Of a stretch of 64,000 nt of DNA, positions 17,626-26,824 are shown one piece after another. Below the pieces are notes generated by a model. It worked only from the letters and a program-made list of their open reading frames with translations. It searched no databases and was not told the origin of the DNA. A program made the translations under genes and the position numbers. The stretch spans positions 1 through 64,000 of the forward strand of contig JALNYZ010000016.1 of NCBI GenBank assembly GCA_023229575.1. The letters run 5' to 3'. Numbering within the stretch: the stretch's first letter is position 1; the number at the start of each line of letters is the position of its first letter. The stretch comes from Prolixibacteraceae bacterium. GTDB taxonomy: Bacteria; Bacteroidota; Bacteroidia; Bacteroidales; Prolixibacteraceae.

Positions 17626-19821
17626 ATGATTACTCGTTTCATTAGAAAAATTTCAATTATCCTCACGCTGATAATGGTATTTGGTGCAGCCGGATTGAAA
17701 GCCCAAACATTGGATGATGCAATTACCGCTACCCACAATGAGCTGTTTGACAAAGCAGATCAGATTTTACAAAATTTGGCCAAAAGTGCACCCTCGAGTC
17801 AAATCTATTATCGGCTTGGTGAAAATACAATGTTGAACTTCCTCTCCGATACAATTTCCAACTCGTTGAAAGTCGTAGCTGCTGAGGCAAAACAGCAATT
17901 TGAAAAAGGTGTTGCGTTGACGCCCAATGACCCCCTGAACTATGTTGGCCTTGCCAAAGTTGCATCTTATCTCGGCGATCAACAAACCGCTGATCAAATG
18001 AGGGCAAAAGCAAAAAGCTTTTTGGCCCCGTACAAGAAGGTATCAAAGATCCCCAATCCACAAGAATACGCACGTACGCTGGCTAAAATTGCAGAGTCGT
18101 ACATCGTTTTTGACAAAGTGGACACCACCCAGGCAATGCCCTATATCCGGGAAGCCTTGACCATTGACCAAAAAAACGAAATGATCTATATCATCGCAGG
18201 CGACCTTTACCTTTTGGTGAACAATGGTTCACTGGCAATCAAAAATTACAACAAGGCACAGGAAACTGACCCGAATTCACCCATGGCCAATATGAAAATT
18301 GGCAGTATCTACTTCAAAAGCAAGAATTTCAGTGCAGCCATTCCTTATTATGAGCAAGCAATTTCCCTGGATAAAAACTATGCCCCTGCCTATCGTGAAC
18401 TTGGCCAATTGTACGCAATGGCTGCAAGATTGGAAGAATCCAAAACCAATTATGAGACTTATCTAAAATTAACCAATCAGAACATCCCTGCAAAGATCCG
18501 TTATGTCATCTCTCTTTTCTATTCGAAGAATTATTCAGCGGTGATTAAAAATGTTGAGGATATTTTTGCTGTCGACAAATCAAGAACTTTCCTGAACCGT
18601 ATTGCCGGTTATTCCTGTTACGAACAAGGCAACTACGCCCAGGCACTCATTTATATGGACCATCTTTTTGCTACCCTTTCCGCGGACCGGATCCTGAAAA
18701 AAGACTATATCTATTATGCAAGGATACTCCTTAAAAAGAATCAGAATTATCCTAAATTGCTTACTGAACTTGATAAAGCTAATGCAGAACTGACTGCAGT
18801 CAGGGAAAAAAATGAGTCTTTAAAAGGAGCTGCCAAAGAGAAAGATAAAGTGAACGAGGCACCTATTGCCGCCAAGGCCAGTGATCTGCAAAACAACGTA
18901 AATAACATTGAGAAAGATCTGGACAAAGCTTATGAAGCCTATGAGAAAGCGATTACCTTTGAAGGTGAAGATGCCAATCTTATTCAGGAAAAAGCAAACT
19001 CCTACTATATTCACAGGCACTACAATGAGGCTGCTGAAACGTGGAGCAGACTACTTACCAAAGGCAAGGACAGCGATGATAATTATCTTCAAATCGGTAA
19101 AGCCTACTACCAGGCAAAAGAGTTTGATAAGGCTGACGACATCCTTAACCAGATGATTGCCAAATATCCAGACCAGATGCAAGGTTACCTCTGGAGTGCA
19201 AGAAACGCTTCGGCCAAGGATCCAGATTCAAAATTGGGTATCGGCAAACAGAAATTTACGGCGCTTATTGACAAAGCTTCCTCCGACTCGGTAAAATATG
19301 CTACCGAAATTTTTGATGCGTTACGTTATCTGGGATACAATGCATTGCAATCCAAAAATTACGATGTGGCAAGGGCCTATTACAACCGGATGGCAAACCT
19401 TGATCCCAATAACAAAGAGATGGTATTGCAGGCCTACAGTTCCATGGCCACCTTGTACATGTCAATGGGTGAATATGGCAGGGCAACAGAGTTTTATAGC
19501 AAAATCCTTGGTTTGGATCCTGCAAATGCTTCGGCAAAATCCTCCATCCAGTACATCAATGCTCTTCAATCCAGCGCCAAGCCAAAAGCCAGCCCCAACG
19601 AAATTACCGGGGTAATTAAGGACAAATCAGGCCAACCTATAGCCGGGGCTTCTGTACGTGTAAAAGATACTGCCGCAGAGGCATGGACCAATGCAAAAGG
19701 CGAATACAAATTTACAATGCCGGAAGCTTCTACTGTACTTGTAATCAGTGCGAAAGATTACAAATCTATTGAAATCCAAATTACCAAAAGCAGGGTCTAC
19801 AATGCCTCTTTAGGCAAATAA
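17626..19821 (+). CDS. exported TPR protein with C-terminal carboxypeptidase-regulatory-like domain
   Basis: 731 residues. Signal peptide (about 1-26, cut after LKAQ), then a long series of tetratricopeptide repeats to about 640, interrupted by a charged coiled-coil insert (about 385-430). The last 75 residues (from ITGVIKDKSGQPIAGASVRV) form a carboxypeptidase-D regulatory-like beta-sandwich, the fold also found at the N-terminus of Bacteroidetes TonB receptors. Situated between the PstS-like lipoprotein and exbB, it is probably a periplasmic scaffold of the TonB system; this is inferred from context. Confidence 0.8.
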   Translation: MITRFIRKISIILTLIMVFGAAGLKAQTLDDAITATHNELFDKADQILQNLAKSAPSSQIYYRLGENTMLNFLSDTISNSLKVVAAEAKQQFEKGVALTPNDPLNYVGLAKVASYLGDQQTADQMRAKAKSFLAPYKKVSKIPNPQEYARTLAKIAESYIVFDKVDTTQAMPYIREALTIDQKNEMIYIIAGDLYLLVNNGSLAIKNYNKAQETDPNSPMANMKIGSIYFKSKNFSAAIPYYEQAISLDKNYAPAYRELGQLYAMAARLEESKTNYETYLKLTNQNIPAKIRYVISLFYSKNYSAVIKNVEDIFAVDKSRTFLNRIAGYSCYEQGNYAQALIYMDHLFATLSADRILKKDYIYYARILLKKNQNYPKLLTELDKANAELTAVREKNESLKGAAKEKDKVNEAPIAAKASDLQNNVNNIEKDLDKAYEAYEKAITFEGEDANLIQEKANSYYIHRHYNEAAETWSRLLTKGKDSDDNYLQIGKAYYQAKEFDKADDILNQMIAKYPDQMQGYLWSARNASAKDPDSKLGIGKQKFTALIDKASSDSVKYATEIFDALRYLGYNALQSKNYDVARAYYNRMANLDPNNKEMVLQAYSSMATLYMSMGEYGRATEFYSKILGLDPANASAKSSIQYINALQSSAKPKASPNEITGVIKDKSGQPIAGASVRVKDTAAEAWTNAKGEYKFTMPEASTVLVISAKDYKSIEIQITKSRVYNASLGK

Positions 19822-19894
19822 CCAATCAAGGAATCAACAATACAAAAATAGAGATTCACTAAAGTTTTATTTAACCACGAAAACAATTAAAAAG

Positions 19895-20713
19895 ATGAGT
19901 AAAAATTCAGGTTCATTCAAAAAAATGTTCGAGTCATTTTTTGCAACAGGTGCAATTCTTATTGCATTTTTGGTAGCGTATTACCTATATTCAAGTTTTA
20001 TGGGCGATCCTGTAAACTTCGAAGGAAATAATCCCAAAGGGACTCCGCTTCCAGGTAATTACATGGGTATGCTTTACAAAGGGGGACCGATTGTTCCTAT
20101 CCTGATGACATGTATCCTAACCCTTTTTATTTTCATCATCGAGAGAGCCATTACATTGGCAAAAGTGAAGGGGAAAAGCAGTTTGGATGCCTTTGTTGCT
20201 GACATACAGAATTTAACTTCCAAAGATAAAGTTGAAGAGGCTATCGTAGCATGCGACAACCAAAAAGGTTCGTTGGCCAACGTTGTAAAAGCAGGTTTGA
20301 TGCGTTACAGGGACCTGGAAAAAGACATGACATTGGAAAAAGACCAAAAAATCACCTCCATGAAACAGGCTTTGGAAGAGGCTTCTGCATTGGAATTGCC
20401 TATGCTCTCCAAAAACATGGTTATTCTTTCAACCCTGGCTTCTATCTCCGTGTTAATCGGTTTGATCGGAACGGTACTCGGTATGATCCGTGCTTTCGCT
20501 GCACTTTCCCAAGCTGGTGGATCCCCTGATGCACTTCAGTTGGCAACCGGTATTTCTGAGGCTTTGATCAATACAGCATTCGGTATCACTGGCTCAACAT
20601 TGGCCATCATTTTCTACAACTATTTCTCATCAAAAATTGACGGTTTCACCTTCAGGATTGATGAGGCAGGCTTCAGCCTAACTCAGACATTCGCTGCCCG
20701 TATCAGAAAATAA
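19895..20713 (+). CDS. exbB: MotA/TolQ/ExbB proton channel family protein
   Basis: Inner-membrane proton channel subunit that energises TonB. 272 residues with membrane helices at about 15-35, 65-85, 175-200 and 210-235. The conserved ExbB core is seen: LSTLASISVLIGLIGTVLGM followed by the ISEALINTAFGITGSTLAII segment with its conserved threonines. The longer N-terminal half is normal for the phylum. It is followed by two exbD genes and tonB in one operon. Confidence 0.93.
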   Translation: MSKNSGSFKKMFESFFATGAILIAFLVAYYLYSSFMGDPVNFEGNNPKGTPLPGNYMGMLYKGGPIVPILMTCILTLFIFIIERAITLAKVKGKSSLDAFVADIQNLTSKDKVEEAIVACDNQKGSLANVVKAGLMRYRDLEKDMTLEKDQKITSMKQALEEASALELPMLSKNMVILSTLASISVLIGLIGTVLGMIRAFAALSQAGGSPDALQLATGISEALINTAFGITGSTLAIIFYNYFSSKIDGFTFRIDEAGFSLTQTFAARIRK

Positions 20714-20761
20714 TCGTCTGGGTTTAATTCTTTTGGTTTATAAAAAATTTAAAATTATCGC

Positions 20762-21394
20762 ATGCCAAAGATTAAAATACCACATAAAACGCCTCATGTT
20801 GACATGACGCCGATGGTGGACCTTTTCTCGTTGCTGCTTACATTCTTTATGTTGACAGCAACCATGAAGCCATCCGAACCGGCTCCTGTCGATACCCCGT
20901 TTTCTATATCCGAGAAACCCACTCCTGACAAAAACATTATGACTATAACAATAGCCAAGGACAACAGGGTGTTTTTCAATGTAGACAACGGACCGGATAC
21001 CATTTTGCATTTCAGGCCCAAAATCCTAGAAGAGATGGGCAAGAGATACAACATCGTATTCACCCCGCAAGAACTGCGCTATTTCGAAAAGAACACCGTT
21101 CCCTTTGGAGTTAACATAAAGGAGTTTAAAGCCTACCTTGCTGCCAAAGAAAATGAAAAAGCCAAGTTCGAAAAAGGAATCCCCATTGATTCAACTGATA
21201 ACCAGATGGCCTTGTGGATACTTTTCTCCCGTCAGGTTAACCCTTCGGTTCAGACCCTGATCAAAGGCGACAACGATGTGGATTATCCACTCGTAAAAAA
21301 AGTCCTCGATATTCTTCAGGATAAAAACGTAAACAGGTTTAGCCTGATTACCAGCCTTCAAAAAGTTGAAGTAGTAGAAGAAGCTAAAAAGTAG
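20762..21394 (+). CDS. exbD: ExbD/TolR family biopolymer transport protein (first copy)
   Basis: 210 residues with a single N-terminal membrane helix. The motif VDMTPMVDLFSLLLTFFML (about 14-32) contains the membrane aspartate needed for proton use. The periplasmic part is longer than in E. coli ExbD, as is usual in Bacteroidetes. The second copy starts 4 bases downstream of its stop. The pair probably forms a mixed ExbD complex. Confidence 0.92.
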   Translation: MPKIKIPHKTPHVDMTPMVDLFSLLLTFFMLTATMKPSEPAPVDTPFSISEKPTPDKNIMTITIAKDNRVFFNVDNGPDTILHFRPKILEEMGKRYNIVFTPQELRYFEKNTVPFGVNIKEFKAYLAAKENEKAKFEKGIPIDSTDNQMALWILFSRQVNPSVQTLIKGDNDVDYPLVKKVLDILQDKNVNRFSLITSLQKVEVVEEAKK

Positions 21395-21398
21395 TACA

Positions 21399-22067
21399 AT
21401 GGCAGAAATTATACAAGAAGAGAAACACAAGGGTGGAAAGAAGAGACCTAAAAAGCATTCAACCGCCATAGATATGACGCCGATGGTAGACCTTATGTGT
21501 CTGCTGATCACGTTCTTCATGCTTACGACTGCTTTTGCCAAGCCAAAGGTCATGGAAATCGCTTTGCCTGAGAAAATCAAGAAAAACGAGAAAGTTGAAC
21601 CTCCTAAAATCGCTGAAAGTCGTACGCTTAACATCATCATGGGTCCGAACGACAGGGTATTCTGGTACCCTGGCAAAGCTGATCCTGCGGCGCTGGTTCC
21701 CTTACAGGAGACCAATTTCAGCGCTACAGGTATTCGTCAGGTTTTACTCGATAGAAACCGGGCGCTCTTCAAAAAAATTGAAGCGTTCAAGAGTGATGTC
21801 GTGGCAGGGAAAATAAATATCAGACAGGATTCTTTGCAATCGGCCATTCGGCAGCTCAAAAAGAATGATGATACAGGCCCGATTGTCCTGATCAAATTCT
21901 ACAAGACAGCAAAATACAAGAATTTTGTCGATATTATTGATGAGATGTCAATCGTTGGAATTGCCATATACATTGTTACCGACATTGACTGGATTGAGCA
22001 AAATATGGTGGAACGCGCTCTCGGAATACCGTTAACCGCTACCGCACCCTCAACAGCAAAAAAATAA
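21399..22067 (+). CDS. exbD: ExbD/TolR family biopolymer transport protein (second copy)
   Basis: 222 residues. A basic cytoplasmic N-terminus (KHKGGKKRPKKHS) precedes the membrane helix DMTPMVDLMCLLITFFMLT with its conserved aspartate. The periplasmic domain diverges strongly from the first copy. It lies 4 bases after exbD1 and 12 bases before tonB, so it is certainly in the same transcription unit. Confidence 0.92.
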   Translation: MAEIIQEEKHKGGKKRPKKHSTAIDMTPMVDLMCLLITFFMLTTAFAKPKVMEIALPEKIKKNEKVEPPKIAESRTLNIIMGPNDRVFWYPGKADPAALVPLQETNFSATGIRQVLLDRNRALFKKIEAFKSDVVAGKINIRQDSLQSAIRQLKKNDDTGPIVLIKFYKTAKYKNFVDIIDEMSIVGIAIYIVTDIDWIEQNMVERALGIPLTATAPSTAKK

Positions 22068-22079
22068 AGACCGACACGT

Positions 22080-22856
22080 ATGGTAATAGATAAACAGTTC
22101 ATTCCTACTTTCGATGACGTAGTCTTCGAAAATAGAAACCAGGAATATGGAGCGTATCAGATTCGGAAAAAGTACAACCGTGTTGTTCTAATCTCTACAC
22201 TGATCGGTATTATTATCCTTGGTCTAATCGTTATTGTTCCCTATATCAGGGCCAGCAATCAAGCCAAACAAAAAGCGAGGGATGCCAGGGAGGTAATCGC
22301 GGAAATGGCCAACAACCTTCAACAGGATGTACCACCGCCACCACCACCGCCACCACCACCGCCACCGGCAGAACAACAGGCAGTAGTTAAGTATGTTGCC
22401 CCTGTCGTAGTTGACTCTGTAAAAGTTGAAGATCAAAGCAAATTGTTGATCTCCGATGAACAGGTAACCTCAACCGTCAACAAAGAAGTTGTTGAAGTGG
22501 TCGAACAAAAACAGGAAGAGGTACAGGAGAAAGAGGAACAACAGGTATTCGTTGTTGTTGAAGAGATGCCGGAGTTCCCGGGTGGGGAGTTGGCACTTCG
22601 TACCTTCATTGGCAAAGCTATTGTCTATCCGACCGTTGCTCAGGAAAACGGAATACAGGGTAAAGTATTTGTTACATTCGTAGTGAACAAAGACGGCTCA
22701 GTTTCCAATGCTAAAATCGCAAGGGGCGTAGATGCCTCTTTGGATGCAGAGGCCCTGAGGGTTGTTTCAACCCTGCCAAAATGGAAACCAGGTAAACAAC
22801 GTGGTGTTCCGGTAAGGGTTTCCTACACGGTTCCAATTAGCTTTAAGCTGCAATAG
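22080..22856 (+). CDS. tonB: TonB family energy-transducing protein
   Basis: 258 residues. The membrane anchor (about 38-58) is preceded by a cytoplasmic EYGAYQIRKKYNR segment, typical of Bacteroidetes TonB. A run of thirteen prolines near residues 82-94 spans part of the periplasm. The C-terminal TonB domain starts at MPEFPGGELALRTFI and includes YPTVAQENGIQGKV and the end PISFKLQ. It transmits proton-motive force to outer-membrane TonB-dependent receptors. The polyproline codons form a CCACCG-type repetitive tract at about 22328-22366. An intrinsic terminator follows the gene. Confidence 0.95.
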   Translation: MVIDKQFIPTFDDVVFENRNQEYGAYQIRKKYNRVVLISTLIGIIILGLIVIVPYIRASNQAKQKARDAREVIAEMANNLQQDVPPPPPPPPPPPPAEQQAVVKYVAPVVVDSVKVEDQSKLLISDEQVTSTVNKEVVEVVEQKQEEVQEKEEQQVFVVVEEMPEFPGGELALRTFIGKAIVYPTVAQENGIQGKVFVTFVVNKDGSVSNAKIARGVDASLDAEALRVVSTLPKWKPGKQRGVPVRVSYTVPISFKLQ

Positions 22857-22875
22857 AACAAATTGTTCAATACTA

Positions 22876-22912
22876 AAAAGAGGCCGTTCACTTTGATGTG
22901 GACGGCCTTTTT
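22876..22912. terminator. bidirectional intrinsic terminator between tonB and the M20 gene
   Basis: AGGCCGT (22881-22887) pairs with ACGGCCT (22902-22908). The plus strand continues into five T and the minus strand into five T (A-run 22875-22879). It sits between two convergent genes and can serve both. Confidence 0.8.
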
Positions 22913-22973
22913 CTTGATGTGACGATCGCTGATTTGTCAATGCCAAATGTACTTTCAACTCGCAACTTTCAAA

Positions 22974-24284
22974 TCATTTGCCATTCAATTCCATATAATC
23001 AAATACCAAATTGCAAAAAGCCTTAACCCCTGTTTTAAAAGCGCTATCATCAATAAAAAAATTTGATGCGTGATGGGGAGCGGATGTATTTGGATCTTTG
23101 CCTTTTGGCAATCCTCCGATGAAAAAATAAAGACCGGGTACTTTTTGGGCAAAGAATGAAAAATCCTCAGCCCAGGTTTTAGCTGGCACAAGTTCTACAT
23201 TCCCTGCTCCTGCCGCCTTCTGCAATGAAGGAAGCATCGCAGAGGTAAGTGCAACTTTATTAAATGTAGCAGGGTAATGAGATGAGTAAGGTATCTCTAC
23301 CAACGCAGTGGCGCCGGCAGCTTCGGCTGTTTTCTCCACTATCTGCTTTACACGGCTAAAAATCAACGTTTCATCTTCATCAGTAAATGATCTTACCGTA
23401 CCTAGCATTTCAACCTGTTCAGATATAATATTAACGCGATTGCCCCCATGGATTGAACCAATGGTAACCACGGCAGGATTTTCTGTAAGGTTTATATTGC
23501 GGCTTACAATCGTCTGAAGATTGTTGACAATTTGTGCTGCCACCACTATTGGATCAACAGAATACCAGGGACTTGCACCATGTGATGGCTTTCCCTTCAC
23601 GGTGATTTTCAAATCGCTGGCTCCAGCCATCGCACCGCCAGGATGATAAGACAATTTGCCTACCTCACTTTGTGCATTCATGTGCAAACCGAAAATAACA
23701 TCTACCTTTGGATGATCCAGTACCCCTTCCTTGACCATTAGTTCAGCTCCGCCTTTTTCCCCCTTGGGGAGACCTTCTTCAGCAGGTTGAAAAATAAATA
23801 CAACGGTCCCTTTCAACTCTTTTTTCATACCTGCCAATATCTCTGCTACCCCCATCAAAATAGCAACATGCGCATCGTGACCGCATGCATGCATCACACC
23901 AGATTCCTGTCCGTTGTATGTAGCTTTTACTTTTGATGCAAATGGAACATCGGTTTTCTCTGTAACCGGCAACGCATCCATATCCGCTCTTAATGCAACC
24001 ACCGGACCAGCCTTTTCTCCCTTTAAAACACCAACCACACCAGTGACTGCCACTCCTGTTTTTACTTCAATGCCCAATGATCTGAGATGATCCGATATGA
24101 TTGCAGATGTTCTGGTTTCCCTATTTCCCAACTCGGGATTTTGATGAAAATCGTGCCGCCAGTTAATTACTTTTTGTTCAATCTTATCCGCACTTGTGTT
24201 GATAAGGGTTTGATGACTGTTTTTTTGTGCTGTAACCAGCTCGGTACATAACAGTATGACTGCGATAAAGGGTGCGTATCTCAT
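22974..24284 (-). CDS. exported M20 family amidohydrolase
   Basis: 436 residues with a signal peptide (MRYAPFIAVILLCTELVTA, cut before QKN). M20D zinc amidohydrolase family, which includes IAA-amino acid hydrolases and N-acyl amino acid deacylases. Metal-binding stretches are visible: RADMDALPV, GVMHACGHDAHVAILMG, FQPAEEGLPKGEKGGAE, and the late APHHASNFFID. The lid domain, from about 205 (SDLKITVKGKPSHGASPW), is complete. Periplasmic hydrolysis of N-acyl or peptide-like conjugates is expected; the substrate is unknown. Confidence 0.9.
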   Translation of the reverse strand: MRYAPFIAVILLCTELVTAQKNSHQTLINTSADKIEQKVINWRHDFHQNPELGNRETRTSAIISDHLRSLGIEVKTGVAVTGVVGVLKGEKAGPVVALRADMDALPVTEKTDVPFASKVKATYNGQESGVMHACGHDAHVAILMGVAEILAGMKKELKGTVVFIFQPAEEGLPKGEKGGAELMVKEGVLDHPKVDVIFGLHMNAQSEVGKLSYHPGGAMAGASDLKITVKGKPSHGASPWYSVDPIVVAAQIVNNLQTIVSRNINLTENPAVVTIGSIHGGNRVNIISEQVEMLGTVRSFTDEDETLIFSRVKQIVEKTAEAAGATALVEIPYSSHYPATFNKVALTSAMLPSLQKAAGAGNVELVPAKTWAEDFSFFAQKVPGLYFFIGGLPKGKDPNTSAPHHASNFFIDDSAFKTGVKAFCNLVFDYMELNGK

Positions 24285-24373
24285 TTGGTGATATTTTTAA
24301 GGGGGCAAATAGAATTAACTCCTTTTGCCCAAAAATTTTTGCGTTAATCATTCCGCTTTAGGTTCCAATATAC

Positions 24374-24404
24374 GAAAAAAAAGAACGACCCAATCAGGCC
24401 GTTC
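24374..24404 (-). terminator. intrinsic terminator of the superoxide dismutase gene
   Basis: On the minus strand an 8-bp stem (GAACGGCC with GGTCGTTC, one G-U pair) at 24383-24404 is followed by a run of nine T (24374-24382). It begins 16 bases after the sod stop. Confidence 0.8.
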
Positions 24405-24419
24405 CTTTGTATCTGAATT

Positions 24420-25085
24420 CTATTTCAGTATTTTAACATATAAATTATTGGCCCGGTCCCAGTTTACAACATTCCAGTAAGCATCCGTATAATCGGCACG
24501 TTTGTTCTGATATTTAAGATAATAAGCGTGTTCCCATACATCCAGGCTCAAGATCGGGATCCCTTTGATATCAGCAACCGGCATCAACGGATTGTCTTGA
24601 TTTGGTGTGGATTGAATCACCAGTTTGCCATCCAAAACACTCAGCCAAACCCAACCGGATCCGAACCGTCCAAGGGATGCTTTCTTAAACTCATCTTTAA
24701 AATGGTCAAAACTTCCCCAGGTTGCTTTGATGGCTTCCCCAAGCGCACCTTTGGGTTCGCCTCCTGCATTTGGCGCCATCCCGTTGAAGAAGAATGTGTG
24801 GTTCCAGACTCCTCCCCCGTTGTTCCGGATAGCGGCAGGAGTCTGGGCTGTAACCGATTTCTGAAGATCCTGTATCGACATCTTCTCCTGTGCAGTTCCG
24901 GCTACGGCTTTGTTCAAATTATCGACATAGGCCTTGTGGTGCCTGCCATAATGGATCTCCATCGTGGCCTTGTCGATGGAAGGTTCAAGCGCATCAAATG
25001 CATATGGTAAAGGCTCCTGGCTAAACTGGGCAAATGCTGTGTTTTCCATAATTAACAAGAATAAAATAAATAATAAATTTTTCAT
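24420..25085 (-). CDS. sod: superoxide dismutase (Fe/Mn family) with signal peptide
   Basis: Converts superoxide to peroxide and oxygen. The start at 25085 (MKNLLFILFLLI) gives a signal peptide cut after AFAQ and 221 residues; a longer frame adds 10 residues but no better start. Metal ligands are visible: HYGRHH, NHTFFFNG, and DVWEHAYYLKY (Asp and His). The C-terminal fold is complete. Most bacterial Fe/Mn-SODs are cytoplasmic; this one is predicted to be exported. The metal cannot be settled by eye. Confidence 0.93.
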   Translation of the reverse strand: MKNLLFILFLLIMENTAFAQFSQEPLPYAFDALEPSIDKATMEIHYGRHHKAYVDNLNKAVAGTAQEKMSIQDLQKSVTAQTPAAIRNNGGGVWNHTFFFNGMAPNAGGEPKGALGEAIKATWGSFDHFKDEFKKASLGRFGSGWVWLSVLDGKLVIQSTPNQDNPLMPVADIKGIPILSLDVWEHAYYLKYQNKRADYTDAYWNVVNWDRANNLYVKILK

Positions 25086-25164
25086 GATATAATAATTTAG
25101 AATGATTATAAACATTCAAATTCTAATACGAATCACTCAAAATTTTGTTACTTCCGGTGACACC

Positions 25165-25310
25165 TAATTGAAATAAATTGAAATAAGTAGAAATAAATTG
25201 AAATTAGGGGTTCCATCATAGCAAATCATACCTATTTATTACATCATATATCCCTTATTTCTATTTATATCAACCCATCTCTATTTATTTCCATTTATTT
25301 CCATTTATTT
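25165..25310. repeat. array of 10-bp units with inverted second half
   Basis: Left half: 10-bp units aaataaattg, aaataagtag, aaataaattg and aaattagggg at 25171-25210. Right half at 25251-25310: six 10-bp blocks, of which five read in reverse as aaataa-type units (three aaataaatgg/aaataaatag). The array occupies the divergent gap between sod and malQ, where promoters for both genes must also lie. Confidence 0.8.
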
Positions 25311-25333
25311 CGCCTACTACAATTTTTTATTCA

Positions 25334-26824
25334 ATGATATTCAACAAAAGAGCCTCAGGGGTACTGCTTCATCCTTCATCCTTACCAGGAAAATACGGAA
25401 TAGGAACGTTGGGTGAAGAGGCCTGCAAATTTGTCGACTGGCTAAAAGAATTTGGTCAAAAAGTTTGGCAGATGCTACCACTCGGACCAACAGATTGGAG
25501 TCATTCCCCCTATCAGGCCTATTCTGCATTTGCAGGAAACCCGGATCTAATTGACCTCGATTTTCTGGTAAGGGACGGTTATTTAACCCAGTCTGCCCTT
25601 GTTGATCAGCCTGTTTTCCCGTCCGGGAAAGTCAATTTTAAAATTGTACTCCCTTACAGGCAAGAATTGTTGAAATCGGCCTTTGTCACATTCAAGCAAA
25701 CCGGAGGTTTCAACAGATCCGATTTCCACCAGTTTTGGGACCAACATTGGTGGTGGCTCGAATCCTGGTCACTTTTTGATGCCTGCCGCGCCTCTCTCCC
25801 CGGTAAAGATTGGACTGATTGGGAAGAGGCGCTGCAACTGAGGGAGGAAAGCGCCCTCGCATCTTATTATTCCCGGTTCAAAGATCAGGTAGAATACAGC
25901 CGATTCATGCAATTTCTCTTCTTTGAACAATGGTTCTCCCTCAAGAATTATGCGAACCGGAAAGGAATCTCCATCTTTGGCGACCTACCTCTTTATGTCG
26001 CTTTCAATAGTTCGGATGTCTGGAGTAACCAATCCCTCTTCCTGTTAGACGAAAAAAGAGGGCCAACTTTGGTTGGTGGGGTGCCACCCGATTATTTCAG
26101 CCAAACCGGTCAACTTTGGGGCAATCCACTTTTCGACTGGAACCGGATGAAAGAGCAGGGATTTGAATGGTGGATGGCGCGCATGCACTTTAACCTGCGT
26201 ATGTTTGACATGGTCAGGATCGATCACTTCAGGGGTCTTGAGTCATTTTGGGCCATCCCGGCAGGTGAAAAAACTGCTGTCAACGGAAGCTGGATGAAAG
26301 CCAAAGGCGAGGAGATGCTTCAACTCCTGCAAAACCAGATCGGTTCCCTGCCCATCGTTGCTGAAGATTTGGGCCTGATTACACCTGAAGTTGATATGCT
26401 AAGAAGGAAATTTAGCCTCCCCGGTATGAAAGTTCTTCAGTTTGCCTTTTCTGAAGAAGCAGACAATACCCACTTGCCACACAACTACACAGATGATTTC
26501 GTGGTTTACACAGGAACACATGACAACAATACGGCAAATGGCTGGATGAGAACCTTAAATCAGGATGAATTATCAAGGGTTCAAGATTACCTCGGCACAA
26601 CACTTTTGGATAATTGGCAACTGATCAGGAAAGCGGAGGAGTCGGTAGCCAAACTGGCGATCATTCCAATGCAGGATATCCTGAATCTTTCTGCTTCAGC
26701 CAGAATGAACAAGCCAGGCACAACCAGGGGTAACTGGATCTGGCGGATGCAACAGAAGCAACTGAAGGCGATTCATGGCAAACAGTTGCTAAAACTAACC
26801 AAACTTTACGGTAGAGTTGATTAG
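25334..26824 (+). CDS. malQ: 4-alpha-glucanotransferase (GH77)
   Basis: Amylomaltase that transfers maltodextrin segments between glucans. 496 residues, the normal length of the short bacterial form. The N-terminus RASGVLLHPSSLPGKYGIG, the GPTDWSHSPYQAYSAFAGN block, the nucleophile region MVRIDHFRGLESFW, the acid/base region PIVAEDLGLITPEV and GTHDNNTANGW are all present. No signal peptide, so cytoplasmic. It stands alone, with no other glycogen genes near. Confidence 0.96.
   Translation: MIFNKRASGVLLHPSSLPGKYGIGTLGEEACKFVDWLKEFGQKVWQMLPLGPTDWSHSPYQAYSAFAGNPDLIDLDFLVRDGYLTQSALVDQPVFPSGKVNFKIVLPYRQELLKSAFVTFKQTGGFNRSDFHQFWDQHWWWLESWSLFDACRASLPGKDWTDWEEALQLREESALASYYSRFKDQVEYSRFMQFLFFEQWFSLKNYANRKGISIFGDLPLYVAFNSSDVWSNQSLFLLDEKRGPTLVGGVPPDYFSQTGQLWGNPLFDWNRMKEQGFEWWMARMHFNLRMFDMVRIDHFRGLESFWAIPAGEKTAVNGSWMKAKGEEMLQLLQNQIGSLPIVAEDLGLITPEVDMLRRKFSLPGMKVLQFAFSEEADNTHLPHNYTDDFVVYTGTHDNNTANGWMRTLNQDELSRVQDYLGTTLLDNWQLIRKAEESVAKLAIIPMQDILNLSASARMNKPGTTRGNWIWRMQQKQLKAIHGKQLLKLTKLYGRVD

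Noticed and set aside
22328..22366. CCACCG tract as another word array
   Set aside because: It encodes the polyproline spacer of TonB in frame and is explained by protein function.
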